Assembly (NCBI GenBank): GCA_001887945.1
Contig: LDOQ01000010.1
Span: 124,001-188,000 of the forward strand
From: Spraguea lophii
Lineage: Eukaryota; Microsporidia; Spragueidae
Length of the DNA: 64,000 bases
Direction: 5' to 3'
Shown: in pieces, positions 18,795 to 28,729 of the stretch
Numbering within the stretch: position 1 is the stretch's first letter
How the letters are laid out: the number at the start of each line of letters is the position of its first letter
The notes under the pieces: generated by a model
What the model was told of the DNA's origin: nothing
What the model saw: the letters and a program-made list of their open reading frames with translations, nothing else
The model's database searches: none
Translations under genes and position numbers: made by a program

Positions 18795-18808
18795 TTCTAA
18801 TCAATGAA
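18795..18808. repeat. Target-site duplication, partner at 19883-19896 (inverted)
   Basis: This is ttctaatcaatgaa. Its exact reverse complement, ttcattgattagaa, lies beside the 5' end of SINE copy 3 at 19883-19896. A normal duplication would be in direct orientation around one element; here the partner is inverted and beside the other SINE. Confidence 0.85.
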
Positions 18809-19301
18809 TTTTTTACGAATGAAACTTTTATTTATCAAAGCTTCCTGGCCGGTTGCGGCCTACCATGGTCTGTGACCTTCGGTTCCTCGAGCGACATTAA
18901 ACTTGTACTAACTGGTTTCGCTACAGATATGCATTAATCTCATCTTACCTTATGCTCCAGAGTGTTAGGATTTTGCGTCTGGTGCACGTCGCCGCCCCCA
19001 CTTCCAGCTCTTAAGGAATTCCCAGCCTCTTTCGTTGCATAGTATTGGCCGAGTCACAAATCAATACAGGGATTGCAACTACATCAGCTGAACACTACTT
19101 TAATCTAGTAGCGGGGCCGTCATACAAGGCACAGCTATGCTGCGCTATCGAAACCTCACCCACTCAACAACCTTTTTCTTCTCTTCTGCGTTTATTATTA
19201 TTATTTTTTTTTTGTTTTGAAAATTTTTTCTGGATGAGGGATTCGAACCCGCCAGGCTTGGGGTTTGGTTACCACCCCACGACCACTGGGCCAGGCGGGA
19301 C
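18809..19301 (-). mobile_element. tRNA-derived SINE, copy 2 (full head, inverted relative to copy 3)
   Basis: On the complement it starts GTCCCGCCTGGCCCAGTGG at 19301, has B box GGTTCGAATCC, and ends in GATAAATAAAAG...TTCGTAAAAAA at 18809. It is near-identical to copies 1 and 3. Its two flanks do not match each other. The 5' flank matches the 3' flank of copy 3, and the 3' flank matches the 5' flank of copy 3. It interrupts a dead Merlin transposase on its left side. Confidence 0.88.
19239..19293 (-). promoter_or_regulatory. Internal Pol III promoter of SINE copy 2 (A and B boxes)
   Basis: On the complement the A box TGGCCCAGTGG lies at 19293-19283 and the B box GGTTCGAATCC at 19249-19239. 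Both are exact matches to consensus. Confidence 0.8.
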
Positions 19302-19316
19302 TTATTGTGTATACAT
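19302..19316. repeat. Target-site duplication, partner at 20274-20288 (inverted)
   Basis: This is ttattgtgtatacat. Its exact reverse complement, atgtatacacaataa, follows the poly(A) tail of SINE copy 3 at 20274-20288. The 15-base match is in the wrong orientation and beside the wrong element for a simple insertion. Confidence 0.85.
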
Positions 19317-19554
19317 CTTATTTTTAAAGAATGTTATAAAAATATTATATTATAATATGTATAAAAAAACTCGAAAAATATTCAAAGATTTAAATAGTAA
19401 ATACAAAAATATATTTTTATATGCTAATAAAAAAAAATTGTTACCGAAGTAACATTAATATTTATTGATTATCGGTGTGTACAATAGATTAATATTCCCT
19501 TAAAACGGAATATAAATTCTTATTGATTACTTAAGTTTTTTTTAAATTTAAAAA

Positions 19555-19882
19555 GAAAAATATTAACAAGCCATGAGATTTAAAAGTAAAAGTTTTATTA
19601 AAAATTTTATGATAATTTACGATATTTCAAAAAAAAAGAAATTTTAAGAGAAAACAGCATTTCTAATATTGCCTATGTAAATGTTAGGATTATATTACAG
19701 AATAAAATAAAATATCTACCCAAAAAAAGTAAAATAAGGATAAAATAACAGAAAAAGAATGGTGTGTTGAAGGAGTATGTAGAAAGACAACAAAATGTTT
19801 CTTGAATAACTATTAAAAAAATATATTTCACATTATAAAAAAAGGAACAACCACTATTTCAGATTCGTGGAAAAGACTATAC
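19555..19882 (+). pseudogene. Merlin/IS1595-type transposase, N-terminal and central fragment
   Basis: Pieces in shifting frames include RENSISNIAYVNVRII, WCVEGVCRKTTKCFL and KKGTTTISDSWKRLYF. They correspond to the helix-turn-helix, the W-V-x-G-G-x-x-R-x-T-x-E-C-F block and the GTTIxSDxWxxY block of the family. Several stops show that it is dead. It ends at the target site beside SINE copy 3. Its continuation is the C-terminal fragment at 18577-18794 on the other strand. Confidence 0.65.
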
Positions 19883-19896
19883 TTCATTGATTAGAA

Positions 19897-20273
19897 AGAA
19901 GAAAAAGGTTGTTGAGTGGGTGAGGTTTCGATAGCGCAGCATAGCTGTGCCTTGTATGACGGCCCCGCTACTAGATTAAAGTAGTGTTCAGCTGATGTAG
20001 TTGCAATCCCTGTATTGATTTGTGACTCGACCAATACTATGCAACGAAAGAGGCTGGGAATTCCTTAAGAGCTGGAAGTGGGGGCGGCGACGTGCACCAG
20101 ACGCAAAATCCTAACACTCTGGAGCATAAGGTAAGATGAGATTAATGCATATCTGTAGCGAAACCAGTTAGTACAAGTTTAATGTCGCTCGAGGAACCGA
20201 AGGTCACAGACCATGGTAGGCCGCAACCGGCCAGGAAGCTTTGATAAATAAAAGTTTCATTCGTAAAAAAAAA
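19897..20273 (+). mobile_element. tRNA-derived SINE, copy 3 (5'-truncated)
   Basis: The copy begins at agaagaaaaaggttg, inside the body, so the whole tRNA head is absent. It runs to GATAAATAAAAG...TTCGT followed by ten A residues. Loss of the 5' end with an intact poly(A) end is the usual product of incomplete target-primed reverse transcription. It is almost identical to copy 2. Its flanking duplications are swapped with those of copy 2. Its 3' end lies about 140 bases upstream of the LRR gene. Confidence 0.85.
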
Positions 20274-20411
20274 ATGTATACACAATAAAATGAAAAATAT
20301 ATTTTAAAAACATTTTCTGTATGAGGTAATATAAAATCGAACTTACCATAAAAGAGCTCTTCTATTTAAAGAAATAAATGATATATATAAGATCCATATT
20401 ATTAATATAAA

Positions 20412-22937
20412 ATGTTATTTATATTTTTATTATATTTTTATTCAATTTTATCTTCTGAGGAGGAATTTGCTGATATAATAAATTTATTTACCACTCCCGA
20501 GAACAATAATATAGCATATAATTCACTGTATACCTATTATTTTGTATGTGATGTGAATTTTAAAATGGATGCTTCATGTTTTAAATTAACTATAAGATGT
20601 AATAGTGAATATACGGCACGTATGCTGAATAATATATATTTATTATCTAAAGTAAAAGAATTAGTGTTAGAGTATTCTAGGTTGATAACTCTACCAGGTA
20701 GTCTTGGGAAAATGAAAGGCTTGATATCTTTAAATGTTGGTAAAAATTATTTTAAGTTTATACCAGGTTGTATTTTTGAGTTGGAAAATTTAAAAGAATT
20801 AAACTTAGAATATAATTATATATCCGTTATTAATGATGAAATGATGTTTCTTAAAAATTTGAGATGCTTAAAGTTAAAAGGGAATCTTATTACTAAAATT
20901 TCTCCGAGACTAAAAATGATTAACGAGTTAAAAACTTTAAATCTAGATGAGAATGTGAATGTACTTAGATTATCTATTATAAATCCAAACCATCGAGATG
21001 AAGAGGTTTTATTTTCAAGTTTTCCTGAACGTTTGGAATATTTAAGTTTGGTGGATATAAAATTACGTTATTTCCCGGGAATATTTTCATTCATCGAGTT
21101 ACGTTATTTAGATTTATCGAATAATTTTCTTGTTACTCTACCGTTAAATTTTGAACAAATGAAATTTCTAAAAATTCTAAATCTTAACGGAAATTGTATT
21201 ACACAGATTGATGAATATTTTGGAAATTTAAAATATTTAACTTATTTAAATTTGAAAAGTAATAATATAAAAGAATTTTCAGTAAAGGAGGGTCATTATA
21301 ATACACTTGTGAGTTTAAACCTAGATTTTAACCCCACGAGAAAAATCTCTTTTTACAAAACTTCCCTTACAAAATTAGAAGATTTCGGATTGGCCAATAT
21401 AATATTGGAAGAATTTCATATTCACGATGAAAATACGTCAACCAAATATAATTTAAAATCCCATAAAATAAATACACATCCTTTAAAAATACTAAATTGT
21501 AAATTTGGTTCATTTGACTATGTTGAAGATACGTTTAAACTAAACGAGCTTATTGAATTGTCGATTTCATGTGTTTTATCAGATTCTATAAAAACTCAAG
21601 ATCAAATTTTAATGAAATTATCTAACCTTTTAAAACTTGAAGTTTTAGCTATGGAAAATTGTGGATTGTACAAATTCCCTGATCAAATTTTTAATTTAGT
21701 AAAATTAAAATCTCTCGATCTGACAAGTAATCGGATAAAGCACCTACCTTCAGGAATTGAAAGGTTGACATTAGAAGTTCTCAATTTACAGAAAAATAAA
21801 TTGGAAAATATACCTTCTGGAATCTTTAAAAGTAAATCACTAATTACTCTTTGTTTAAAAGATAATAAAATAATATATTTACCTAAAGACATAGTTGAAT
21901 TAAAGTTTACTATTGATTTAACAGAAAATAAGTTGGCCATATTCGGAAACGAGAATGGAAATGGTTTATTTGATATTCCGTATTATATAGCTGGAAAATT
22001 TGAACTCGATGAAGATCAAATTAAAATAGATACAATTTCTACTGAAAATTTTTTTTATCAACATTCGGGAAACGGGAAATATAATTGGAATTATAAAAAA
22101 TTTCTAAAAATTAAATCTCAAGATATTCAAGAGCATTCATTTGAATACAATCAAATAGAAATTCTATATAACAGATTAAGCTGTAAAATAACAGATGAAT
22201 CTTTAAGAAAATCAACGCTTAAATATTTACAAAAAGTATATCAAATAGGGGAACAGGTGCCACACATATCACTAGCATATGGTGAACAACATAGAAATAT
22301 ATTAAAAAAATATATTGAAGATGTCCTTAAAACGTTACATTTGTATATAGAAAACAATGATAATTTAATTGAACATTGCTTTCTTATACTAGTAGATGCA
22401 CATAATGTTTGTTTTGATGGACAGTTAGAACATTTAATAGAAATTTTAAAATTTCTTAAGAATTCGGATATTACATCTTTAGAAAATTTAATATATAATT
22501 TCATATCCTGTTACAAATACGATGCTTTAAAACGGATAACATCATCTAATTCATCTGATCAAAATGTTCATATACTTTCATATTGGAGAAACGAATTATC
22601 CAACATCTTTGGGTTTGAGAAGACACAACATTTATTTTTAATAGATATAGAGAATATATTATTGGATTCAAAACCGTATATTTTATATCAATTGTATAAA
22701 GAATTAAATGCAGAAATAATAATCAATGATATGTTAATACATATTAACGAAAAACCAGAATTGATATCAAAATTTTCATATGAACTTTTTTTAGAATATG
22801 AAGACGATCTTGAAACATTAGAAAGAATGGTAATTTATAATGGCGATATTTCTGGTTTGGATATAAACAAGATAACTATTGATGGTCTGCTTCGAATTTT
22901 AAAAAAATACGATTTGATAAAAATAGATAATGAATAA
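20412..22937 (+). CDS. Secreted leucine-rich-repeat protein with C-terminal helical domain
   Basis: The 841-residue protein starts with a hydrophobic signal peptide (MLFIFLLYFYSILSS). LRRs of the typical L-x-x-L-x-L-x-x-N-x-I-x-x-I/LP form run from about residue 75 to 520, e.g. LRYLDLSNNFLVTLP and LKSLDLTSNRIKHLP. A LRR-free domain of about 300 residues follows, predicted helical by eye, with a Cys-Phe-Asp at 667-669. Secreted LRR proteins form expanded families in microsporidia and are presumed to meet host proteins. There is no CCC motif and no membrane anchor. The C-terminal domain is not one I can name; a NEL-type ligase is only a speculation based on layout. Confidence 0.82.
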   Translation: MLFIFLLYFYSILSSEEEFADIINLFTTPENNNIAYNSLYTYYFVCDVNFKMDASCFKLTIRCNSEYTARMLNNIYLLSKVKELVLEYSRLITLPGSLGKMKGLISLNVGKNYFKFIPGCIFELENLKELNLEYNYISVINDEMMFLKNLRCLKLKGNLITKISPRLKMINELKTLNLDENVNVLRLSIINPNHRDEEVLFSSFPERLEYLSLVDIKLRYFPGIFSFIELRYLDLSNNFLVTLPLNFEQMKFLKILNLNGNCITQIDEYFGNLKYLTYLNLKSNNIKEFSVKEGHYNTLVSLNLDFNPTRKISFYKTSLTKLEDFGLANIILEEFHIHDENTSTKYNLKSHKINTHPLKILNCKFGSFDYVEDTFKLNELIELSISCVLSDSIKTQDQILMKLSNLLKLEVLAMENCGLYKFPDQIFNLVKLKSLDLTSNRIKHLPSGIERLTLEVLNLQKNKLENIPSGIFKSKSLITLCLKDNKIIYLPKDIVELKFTIDLTENKLAIFGNENGNGLFDIPYYIAGKFELDEDQIKIDTISTENFFYQHSGNGKYNWNYKKFLKIKSQDIQEHSFEYNQIEILYNRLSCKITDESLRKSTLKYLQKVYQIGEQVPHISLAYGEQHRNILKKYIEDVLKTLHLYIENNDNLIEHCFLILVDAHNVCFDGQLEHLIEILKFLKNSDITSLENLIYNFISCYKYDALKRITSSNSSDQNVHILSYWRNELSNIFGFEKTQHLFLIDIENILLDSKPYILYQLYKELNAEIIINDMLIHINEKPELISKFSYELFLEYEDDLETLERMVIYNGDISGLDINKITIDGLLRILKKYDLIKIDNE

Positions 22938-22997
22938 AAATTATAATTAATTTTAATATAGTATTTTCGTTATTTATTTAATAATATTTTTTATTTA

Positions 22998-23260
22998 TAA
23001 AAGTTTATTTATCGGTTACTGTCTATTGTGGTTTATAACCTTTGTTGCAAAAATCTTCTGACTTGTATTTATTGAATACTAGATTATATATATTTACCTT
23101 GTTCCGTTTTATGATTGAAGTGATCGTAATCTTACACATGATGTTTATCTTAACATTTTGTTATTTCCATTAAGTATCAATAGTTTTTATGAATTATTAT
23201 TACACGATTAAATAATCAATACAGAGACTTTTAACAAAGTTAACCAAATATCTGATATAA
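22998..23260 (-). mobile_element. Decayed SINE copy, minus orientation
   Basis: The order of segments follows the SINE: aaaagtttatttatcggtta, ctattgtggtttataacctt, gacttgtatttattgaatac, and aatcaatacagagac near the head-proximal end. The head itself is lost. Confidence 0.6.
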
Positions 23261-24139
23261 TATAAAAATGAAACCACGTGAAATATATGCTATTACATCA
23301 TTTTTACTTCAGAATAGTTCTAAACCATGACAGTAAATATAATAAACTTGGTTTCGAAATAAAAAAAAACATTATATTATATCAAAAAATTGACAAAAAA
23401 GAACCCATTCAAAAATCCAATAAGCAACAATTCGGCAAAACGGCATATAAATAATTAAATAGGTATCATAAGATATTTTGTATTAACAATAAATGGGTAT
23501 AAAAATTATCGATTTTATATAAAAATTTTTTTAAAATTACAATGTTCTATAACTGTAATCATTCTATGAGATCTTTTGGAAAACGGGGAAAAAATCTTTT
23601 CTATGGATTTAGCTTGCTATTAAATATTGGTTGTTTCTTGTAGTTAAAAATATTGTTATTGGACAACTAAGTTTATTTAATTTGCATTTTATAATTACTT
23701 TAAAAGATATCTAATAATCCAATCAGATGTATTTTATTGTAAATTTAAAGTTATAGATCAAGCATGGAATTTATGTCTAGAATTAAATTAATTATTAAAA
23801 TCCACCAATTAAAAGATATTCGTAAAAAATATCACATTAGAATTTTTAGATAATTAAAAAATTTTTGTATATTGGTAAATTTCAATTTCCATTTGGGGTT
23901 ATATATGTAAAAAAGTTATCTAAACAGACATCATTTTTATTTATTTCTTATTGATAATTAACCAATTATAAACTTTGATGTAATAAATGATACTTTTGTG
24001 TATATAACACCGTAATTTATTTTGATTTCATATTTGTAAAAATAATATGTAATACATAACGGAAAAATTTGATCAAAAAATATTAATTAACTATCTCTAT
24101 TTAGAAATTTAGAATATATTATTAAAATTTTTAACCCCT
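23261..24139. other. AT-rich intergenic DNA with nothing recognised
   Basis: I see no gene, RNA or repeat between the old SINE and the second transporter; the transporter's promoter must lie at its right end. Confidence 0.5.
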
Positions 24140-25279
24140 ATGTTTATTAGAGAATTAATTTCACCGTGTTCAAATCTTCTTAACGCAATGTTAGGTTGTG
24201 GTATAACACTCTTTCCTGAAGCATTTCAAACATATGGATTAATCCCATCAGTAGGGTTTATAATATTATCTAGCATATTGAGTATTCTATGTCTTAATCT
24301 TTATATTACTGTCAATTCACGTATTGGAAAATCTTCTACAATTTCTACAATAGCTTTATATATATACCCACCTTTGAAGTTAGTTGCAGACATTACAATT
24401 ATTCTACAGTGTTTATCGTGTTGTTTAGCATATATTACACTCATTAAAACACAGACTGCTTATATTCTAACTTTGTGTAATTTTAAAATCGGTGTATGGC
24501 TTCCTTTATATGTTTTTATTATTTTTGTTATTTTTTTCTCTTCTTTAGGAAAATTAGATAAACTTAAATTTCTTTCTATCATGAGCGTATCCTCTATAAT
24601 TATTGTAGTTATAATTTCAGCAGCAATCTTAACCATTAAAAGAGAAGGTAGTTTACCTCTTATGGATATTCAACCATCACTTCTTGGAAGGGTAGGAACA
24701 TTCATTTTCGCATTCACATGTCACCCGGCTGTACTTGATGTTCAAAATGAGCTCAATCATCAACCACTTTTTTTCTTCCAGGTAGTAATTGTTTTAGTGA
24801 ATATTATAGGCGCTTTAATATTTATATTTTTTGGAATAATAAATTCATATATTTATGATTTTTCAGGTGGGAAAGAGTGGTTATTAGTTATAGAGAATAA
24901 TGCATTAGGTATAATAACCCGTATTTTGGTTTTAATTATTGTAACGCCGTCTATACCATTACAAATGATGATTGCCATCAAATGTTTCGTTAATCTTCTA
25001 AATAATAATTTTGCTAAAAGTTTCACATTTAGATTATTTCTATCATTCATTTCATTAACAACAATTTATATTATGTCTCTAACTAATATACGATTTAGTA
25101 ATGTAATAGATCTAATAGGTGCATCAGTAACAATAGTTGTATGTTTTATTTTACCATCACTCTATTATATGTTGATGGATAAAAAGAAAAAAGATATATT
25201 TAATAGTATAATTGCACCATTACTTATAATCATAGGTGTATCAATTACAGGAATGACGATTAAAAGTAAGTATTTTTAA
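24140..25279 (+). CDS. AAAP-family amino acid transporter 2
   Basis: The 379-residue polytopic protein is a paralogue of the one at 8952-10118. Shared landmarks in the same order are NLLNAMLGCGITLFPEAF (broken helix 1), LNLYITVNSRIGKSSTIST, LAYITLIKTQ, SSLGKLDKLKF, and FIFAFTCHPAVLDVQNEL (conserved FxFxCH region). About ten to eleven membrane helices are expected. The substrate is unknown but probably neutral amino acids, as in other AAAP members. CCCCT directly precedes the ATG. The two genes are 14 kb apart and diverged, so the duplication is old. Confidence 0.8.
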   Translation: MFIRELISPCSNLLNAMLGCGITLFPEAFQTYGLIPSVGFIILSSILSILCLNLYITVNSRIGKSSTISTIALYIYPPLKLVADITIILQCLSCCLAYITLIKTQTAYILTLCNFKIGVWLPLYVFIIFVIFFSSLGKLDKLKFLSIMSVSSIIIVVIISAAILTIKREGSLPLMDIQPSLLGRVGTFIFAFTCHPAVLDVQNELNHQPLFFFQVVIVLVNIIGALIFIFFGIINSYIYDFSGGKEWLLVIENNALGIITRILVLIIVTPSIPLQMMIAIKCFVNLLNNNFAKSFTFRLFLSFISLTTIYIMSLTNIRFSNVIDLIGASVTIVVCFILPSLYYMLMDKKKKDIFNSIIAPLLIIIGVSITGMTIKSKYF

Positions 25280-26310
25280 AATAATTGTCGTTAACTGACA
25301 ATAGACGAGAATAAATTTCTTGTAAAATATTTTTATTGGAATTATAATAGGAATATTTTAAAAAATAGAAAATCAAAGATCCATATGATAATTTTATTTT
25401 TATATGGACGAATATTATATATATAGGTGAAAATATAACAAAAAAAAATTATAAATTATACAGAATATAACGGTAAAAAAAAGAAAATTCACTTGAAAAC
25501 TGACATAATCATAAATGATTAAACAAATGCGTTATTATACCCAAAAATTAATAAATTATAAATAACCGTTATATTTTGTTACATTTCATTTTTTTATAAT
25601 ATTTGTTCTAAATAAGATATATTTTTATTAATATGAATATTTTTTTGAATTACCGTATATAATATAACTTCTTTTTTTATTCTTAAAAGTTGAAATTCAT
25701 AGATACCCTGTCAATATATGTATTAAAGGTCATTGTAATTATAAATTTATATTTAACTAAATTAAGTAAATTTTTTATATGATTCATTTATAAATTAAAT
25801 ATTGTCTAAGACCTGATATATATATTTGAATAGTCGTTATAAAACATTCATTATTTATCTTCTAATATATGCAGTCAATAAGAATCAAAAGTATTTTTTA
25901 ATAATATGGTATATTTTAATGTTTATTCCTTTTTTTTTAAAATCATAATTCTTTCATAAATAATAATATATAAAATGTTACGATTTTTAATCAAATTGTT
26001 GAAAAAGCCAATCAGAATATAAATAAAATAGTTAATCAGAAGAAAAATCATTAAAAATTTGTGCAATATTAATATTTGTTTTTGTTTTGTTCGCAAATTG
26101 TCTATGAAATAGAAATCGATTTATTAAAAATTATGATTATAAAAAAATAAAAAAGAAATATTTTTTTAAAAATCAAAGGTAATAATAAATGTTAACTACC
26201 CAAAAAAACAGTATTAAATTCAAATAAAAAAAAGCATTTTAATTATTTTTAAGACATTTTAAGCATTTTGGCTCGAGCGTAATTTTCAAAAAATCGAAAT
26301 TATGGCCTTT
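25280..26310. other. AT-rich intergenic DNA with nothing recognised
   Basis: No supported gene or repeat was found. Short poly(A)/poly(T) runs are common but show no structure. Confidence 0.45.
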
Positions 26311-27092
26311 TTAAAAAAAAAATTGTGAAATCACATCCAAAACATCTCGTTTAAACTTTAGTTTTCTTATTTTTATATAATCTTTTAGCCAGCGCCAATT
26401 TGCCTTTATTGTTTGTGTGTTTATTTTTCTATTTCTTGATTCTGAAAAATTTCTTGGATGGTTAATTTTAGAGTGCTTATAATTAAATTCGAAAATCATT
26501 ATAACTTTTCCAACAAACGTCACTATTATAAACCTTCTTAACCTGTTTCTTAATAGTGTGCCTCAATAATTTTGCATTTCTTGTAATTGTTATATCAAAA
26601 AATATTTCCTTAATTACCTTATCAATACCACTCAACCACATTTGTTTATTGGTTTTCTAATATTATACTTTCTTTTTGAAATAGCCGATTCGTCTTTTCC
26701 ATTCCATTTGTTTTTACCATCTATTTGTCTTATATAGAACTCAAAAATTGATATTACTGATTTTATACCATGAACTAATATTTTTATTTCCTTTATTATA
26801 TCTTTGAATCCTTTCTTTTGAGTTCACTCGTATATTACTCGAATTATAGCAATTAATGGCAATTTAATATTGCTCAAAATATTTCTGCCTCTTCTCTTAT
26901 TGAGACTGTCCTTTCGTTATACCTTTTGCTATTGCATCTTGGAATAAAAACATAACTCAACTTACTTCCTATCATTTCCATATTCTTTCTACATAGAGAA
27001 CATCCATGATTTTGTTTAAGAACTCTGAAATTCTGCAAAAAAGAAATAATTTCACTCGAGCAATTTATCTTATTTTCCATTGTTAAATTCAT
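26311..27092 (-). pseudogene. Decayed Merlin/IS1595-type transposase, nearly full length
   Basis: On the complement, three blocks occur in family order. First is the N-terminal zinc-binding region (FLQNFRVLKQNHGCSLCRKN, then a SLREGTVFE-like VSIREEAEIF). Second is the catalytic start (WNGKDESAISKRKYNIRK, matching the IDExxxxKRKYNRG motif). Third is the C-terminal block (KINHPRNFSE..., INTQTIKANWRWLKDYIK). Stops and frameshifts separate them, so the gene is dead. It is the most complete of four remnants in this window. Confidence 0.75.
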
Positions 27093-27604
27093 ATTTAAAG
27101 GCTGTTTGGGGATAATTAATATTAATTATTACAGGAATAAATAAAATACTAAAGATTTTGTACATAAATCATAAGACTAATTAAAAGATAATCTTACAGC
27201 ATATAATTCACATATTTTTTTGATTTCAAAAATGGGTTACTTCTATACCCAGTTCTTTTTTATTCTAATATAATAATCGAATCACATCCAATAGCATAAT
27301 ATAATATTATTTTTATTCAACTGTTTATGCGTCCAGAAGCCTTTGAACTCTATTTTTCCGTATATTTTTTCATATCAAATGATCATTATCCAAATGTTTT
27401 TATGTTTCATCGAAATCTTGTTTAATTTCAAACATGGAATAAATGTTACATAGAATATTTTTGGGTTAATTAAAAATAAAATTCTTTTCGAGATTATATT
27501 TTTAAAATAATTTTATTCAAAAATAACGTTTCATATTTTTTTAAAATTCTCCTATATTATGCTCGAAAATAATTATTATATTTTAAATTTTGAAACGCAT
27601 CCCC
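27093..27604. other. AT-rich intergenic DNA, possible transposon flank
   Basis: No start signal or intact frame is seen before the Cdc37 gene. The part next to 27093 may belong to the 5' end of the dead Merlin element. Confidence 0.4.
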
Positions 27605-28324
27605 ATGGAGCCTAAGCATTTAGATAATCTTACATTTACCAGTGATTCTGAAGAAGAAATTCATCCGAACATAGACAAAAGAAGCTATTTACGATGGAAA
27701 AGAATGCAAAGAAATATGGAAAAAGAACAAATGAGAAACAAAGTAAAAGAGCTTGAATGCTTAGAACAGACAGAAGAAATTAAAAGTGAAATAAAAAAAC
27801 TAAGAGAAACGATAGAGCCAATAAGAGATTATATAGAAACAGAAGGTAATAAGAATGTATCAGATATTAGTAATAAAGAAAATAATAATGTAAATAACAA
27901 AGTAGTATATGAAAATACAGATATTAATAAAGAAAATAAAAGTAGTAATACTACGGAAACAATTATAACACAAAAAAATGACGAAGAAGTAGATTACGCT
28001 AAGATTATAATTTATTTTGTAGAAAATAACAATATTAAAACTATGATTGATTTTCTAGATAATAATGATATAGATATACATACTCTCTATGATAATATTT
28101 TATATAATCTTTCAGAAAATATAAAATCGGGATATACTGAAGCATCTAAGGCATTGGCACGAATAGCATATTATTTGAAATATGGTATAGGACAAGGTAG
28201 AGGATTTTTAAAAAAGTTGGAATTATCTATGCGTAATAAAAAATACAAAGAAAGTATTGAGAAGGACATCGATATTTATTATAATGAAGTAGTAGATGTT
28301 ATAATAAATAAAAAATATGAATAA
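27605..28324 (+). CDS. CDC37: Cdc37-like Hsp90 co-chaperone
   Basis: The N-terminus has SDSEEEIHPNIDKRSYLRW followed by KRMQRNMEKEQMRNK, which matches the conserved kinase-recognition end of Cdc37 (SDDSDxExHPNVDKxSFIRWK). A coiled-coil (about 30-80) and an acidic/Asn-rich linker follow. The C-terminal half would be the Hsp90-binding helices. Cdc37 loads protein kinases, such as the Aurora and PKC encoded here, onto Hsp90. At 239 residues it is about half the yeast size. The ATG at 27605 is directly preceded by CCC; a longer frame would need a TTG. Confidence 0.85.
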   Translation: MEPKHLDNLTFTSDSEEEIHPNIDKRSYLRWKRMQRNMEKEQMRNKVKELECLEQTEEIKSEIKKLRETIEPIRDYIETEGNKNVSDISNKENNNVNNKVVYENTDINKENKSSNTTETIITQKNDEEVDYAKIIIYFVENNNIKTMIDFLDNNDIDIHTLYDNILYNLSENIKSGYTEASKALARIAYYLKYGIGQGRGFLKKLELSMRNKKYKESIEKDIDIYYNEVVDVIINKKYE

Positions 28325-28503
28325 TTACTTATTTTAATGTTATTGTATGTTTGTTTCTTACATTTAAACATTAAAGAATCTATAGATAACCGAGATAAAA
28401 AGTTCATGACTATTCGTATTATGTTTTAATTTTCAGTTAAATAAGATATTTTATCAACAAAGAGTTATATTAATTATCAAAAAAAGTATATAAAAGAACC
28501 CTT

Positions 28504-28608
28504 ATGTCAGATTATAAGATGAGCATCAAACGCAATTTAATCTCAATTGTGAAAAATGACAAAGAATCTCATGATCGATTGATTAATAAAGGTATTTTAA
28601 AAATATAA
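28504..28608 (+). CDS. Candidate 34-residue micro-ORF with a CCC start signal
   Basis: GAACCCTT directly precedes an ATG that opens 34 codons (MSDYKMSIKRNLISIVKNDK...). The start context is as good as that of proven neighbours. The peptide is basic and has no recognisable family. It lies between Cdc37 and a dead Merlin copy, so it could also be a scrap of the transposon. Treat as tentative. Confidence 0.3.
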   Translation: MSDYKMSIKRNLISIVKNDKESHDRLINKGILKI

Positions 28609-28729
28609 AAATATAAAAAAAGCTTAAGATAATGTTTTCAAATGGTATAGGTATATAGAAATATACAAATATAAGTGTATTACAACAGGTATTCTAATTA
28701 AAAAAATGTCAATATTTTATGATATTGAA

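Noticed and set aside
19045..19452. 135-codon frame on the plus strand
   Set aside because: Its first two thirds are antisense SINE copy 2 and the rest is flanking remnant DNA; the product is a chance fusion.
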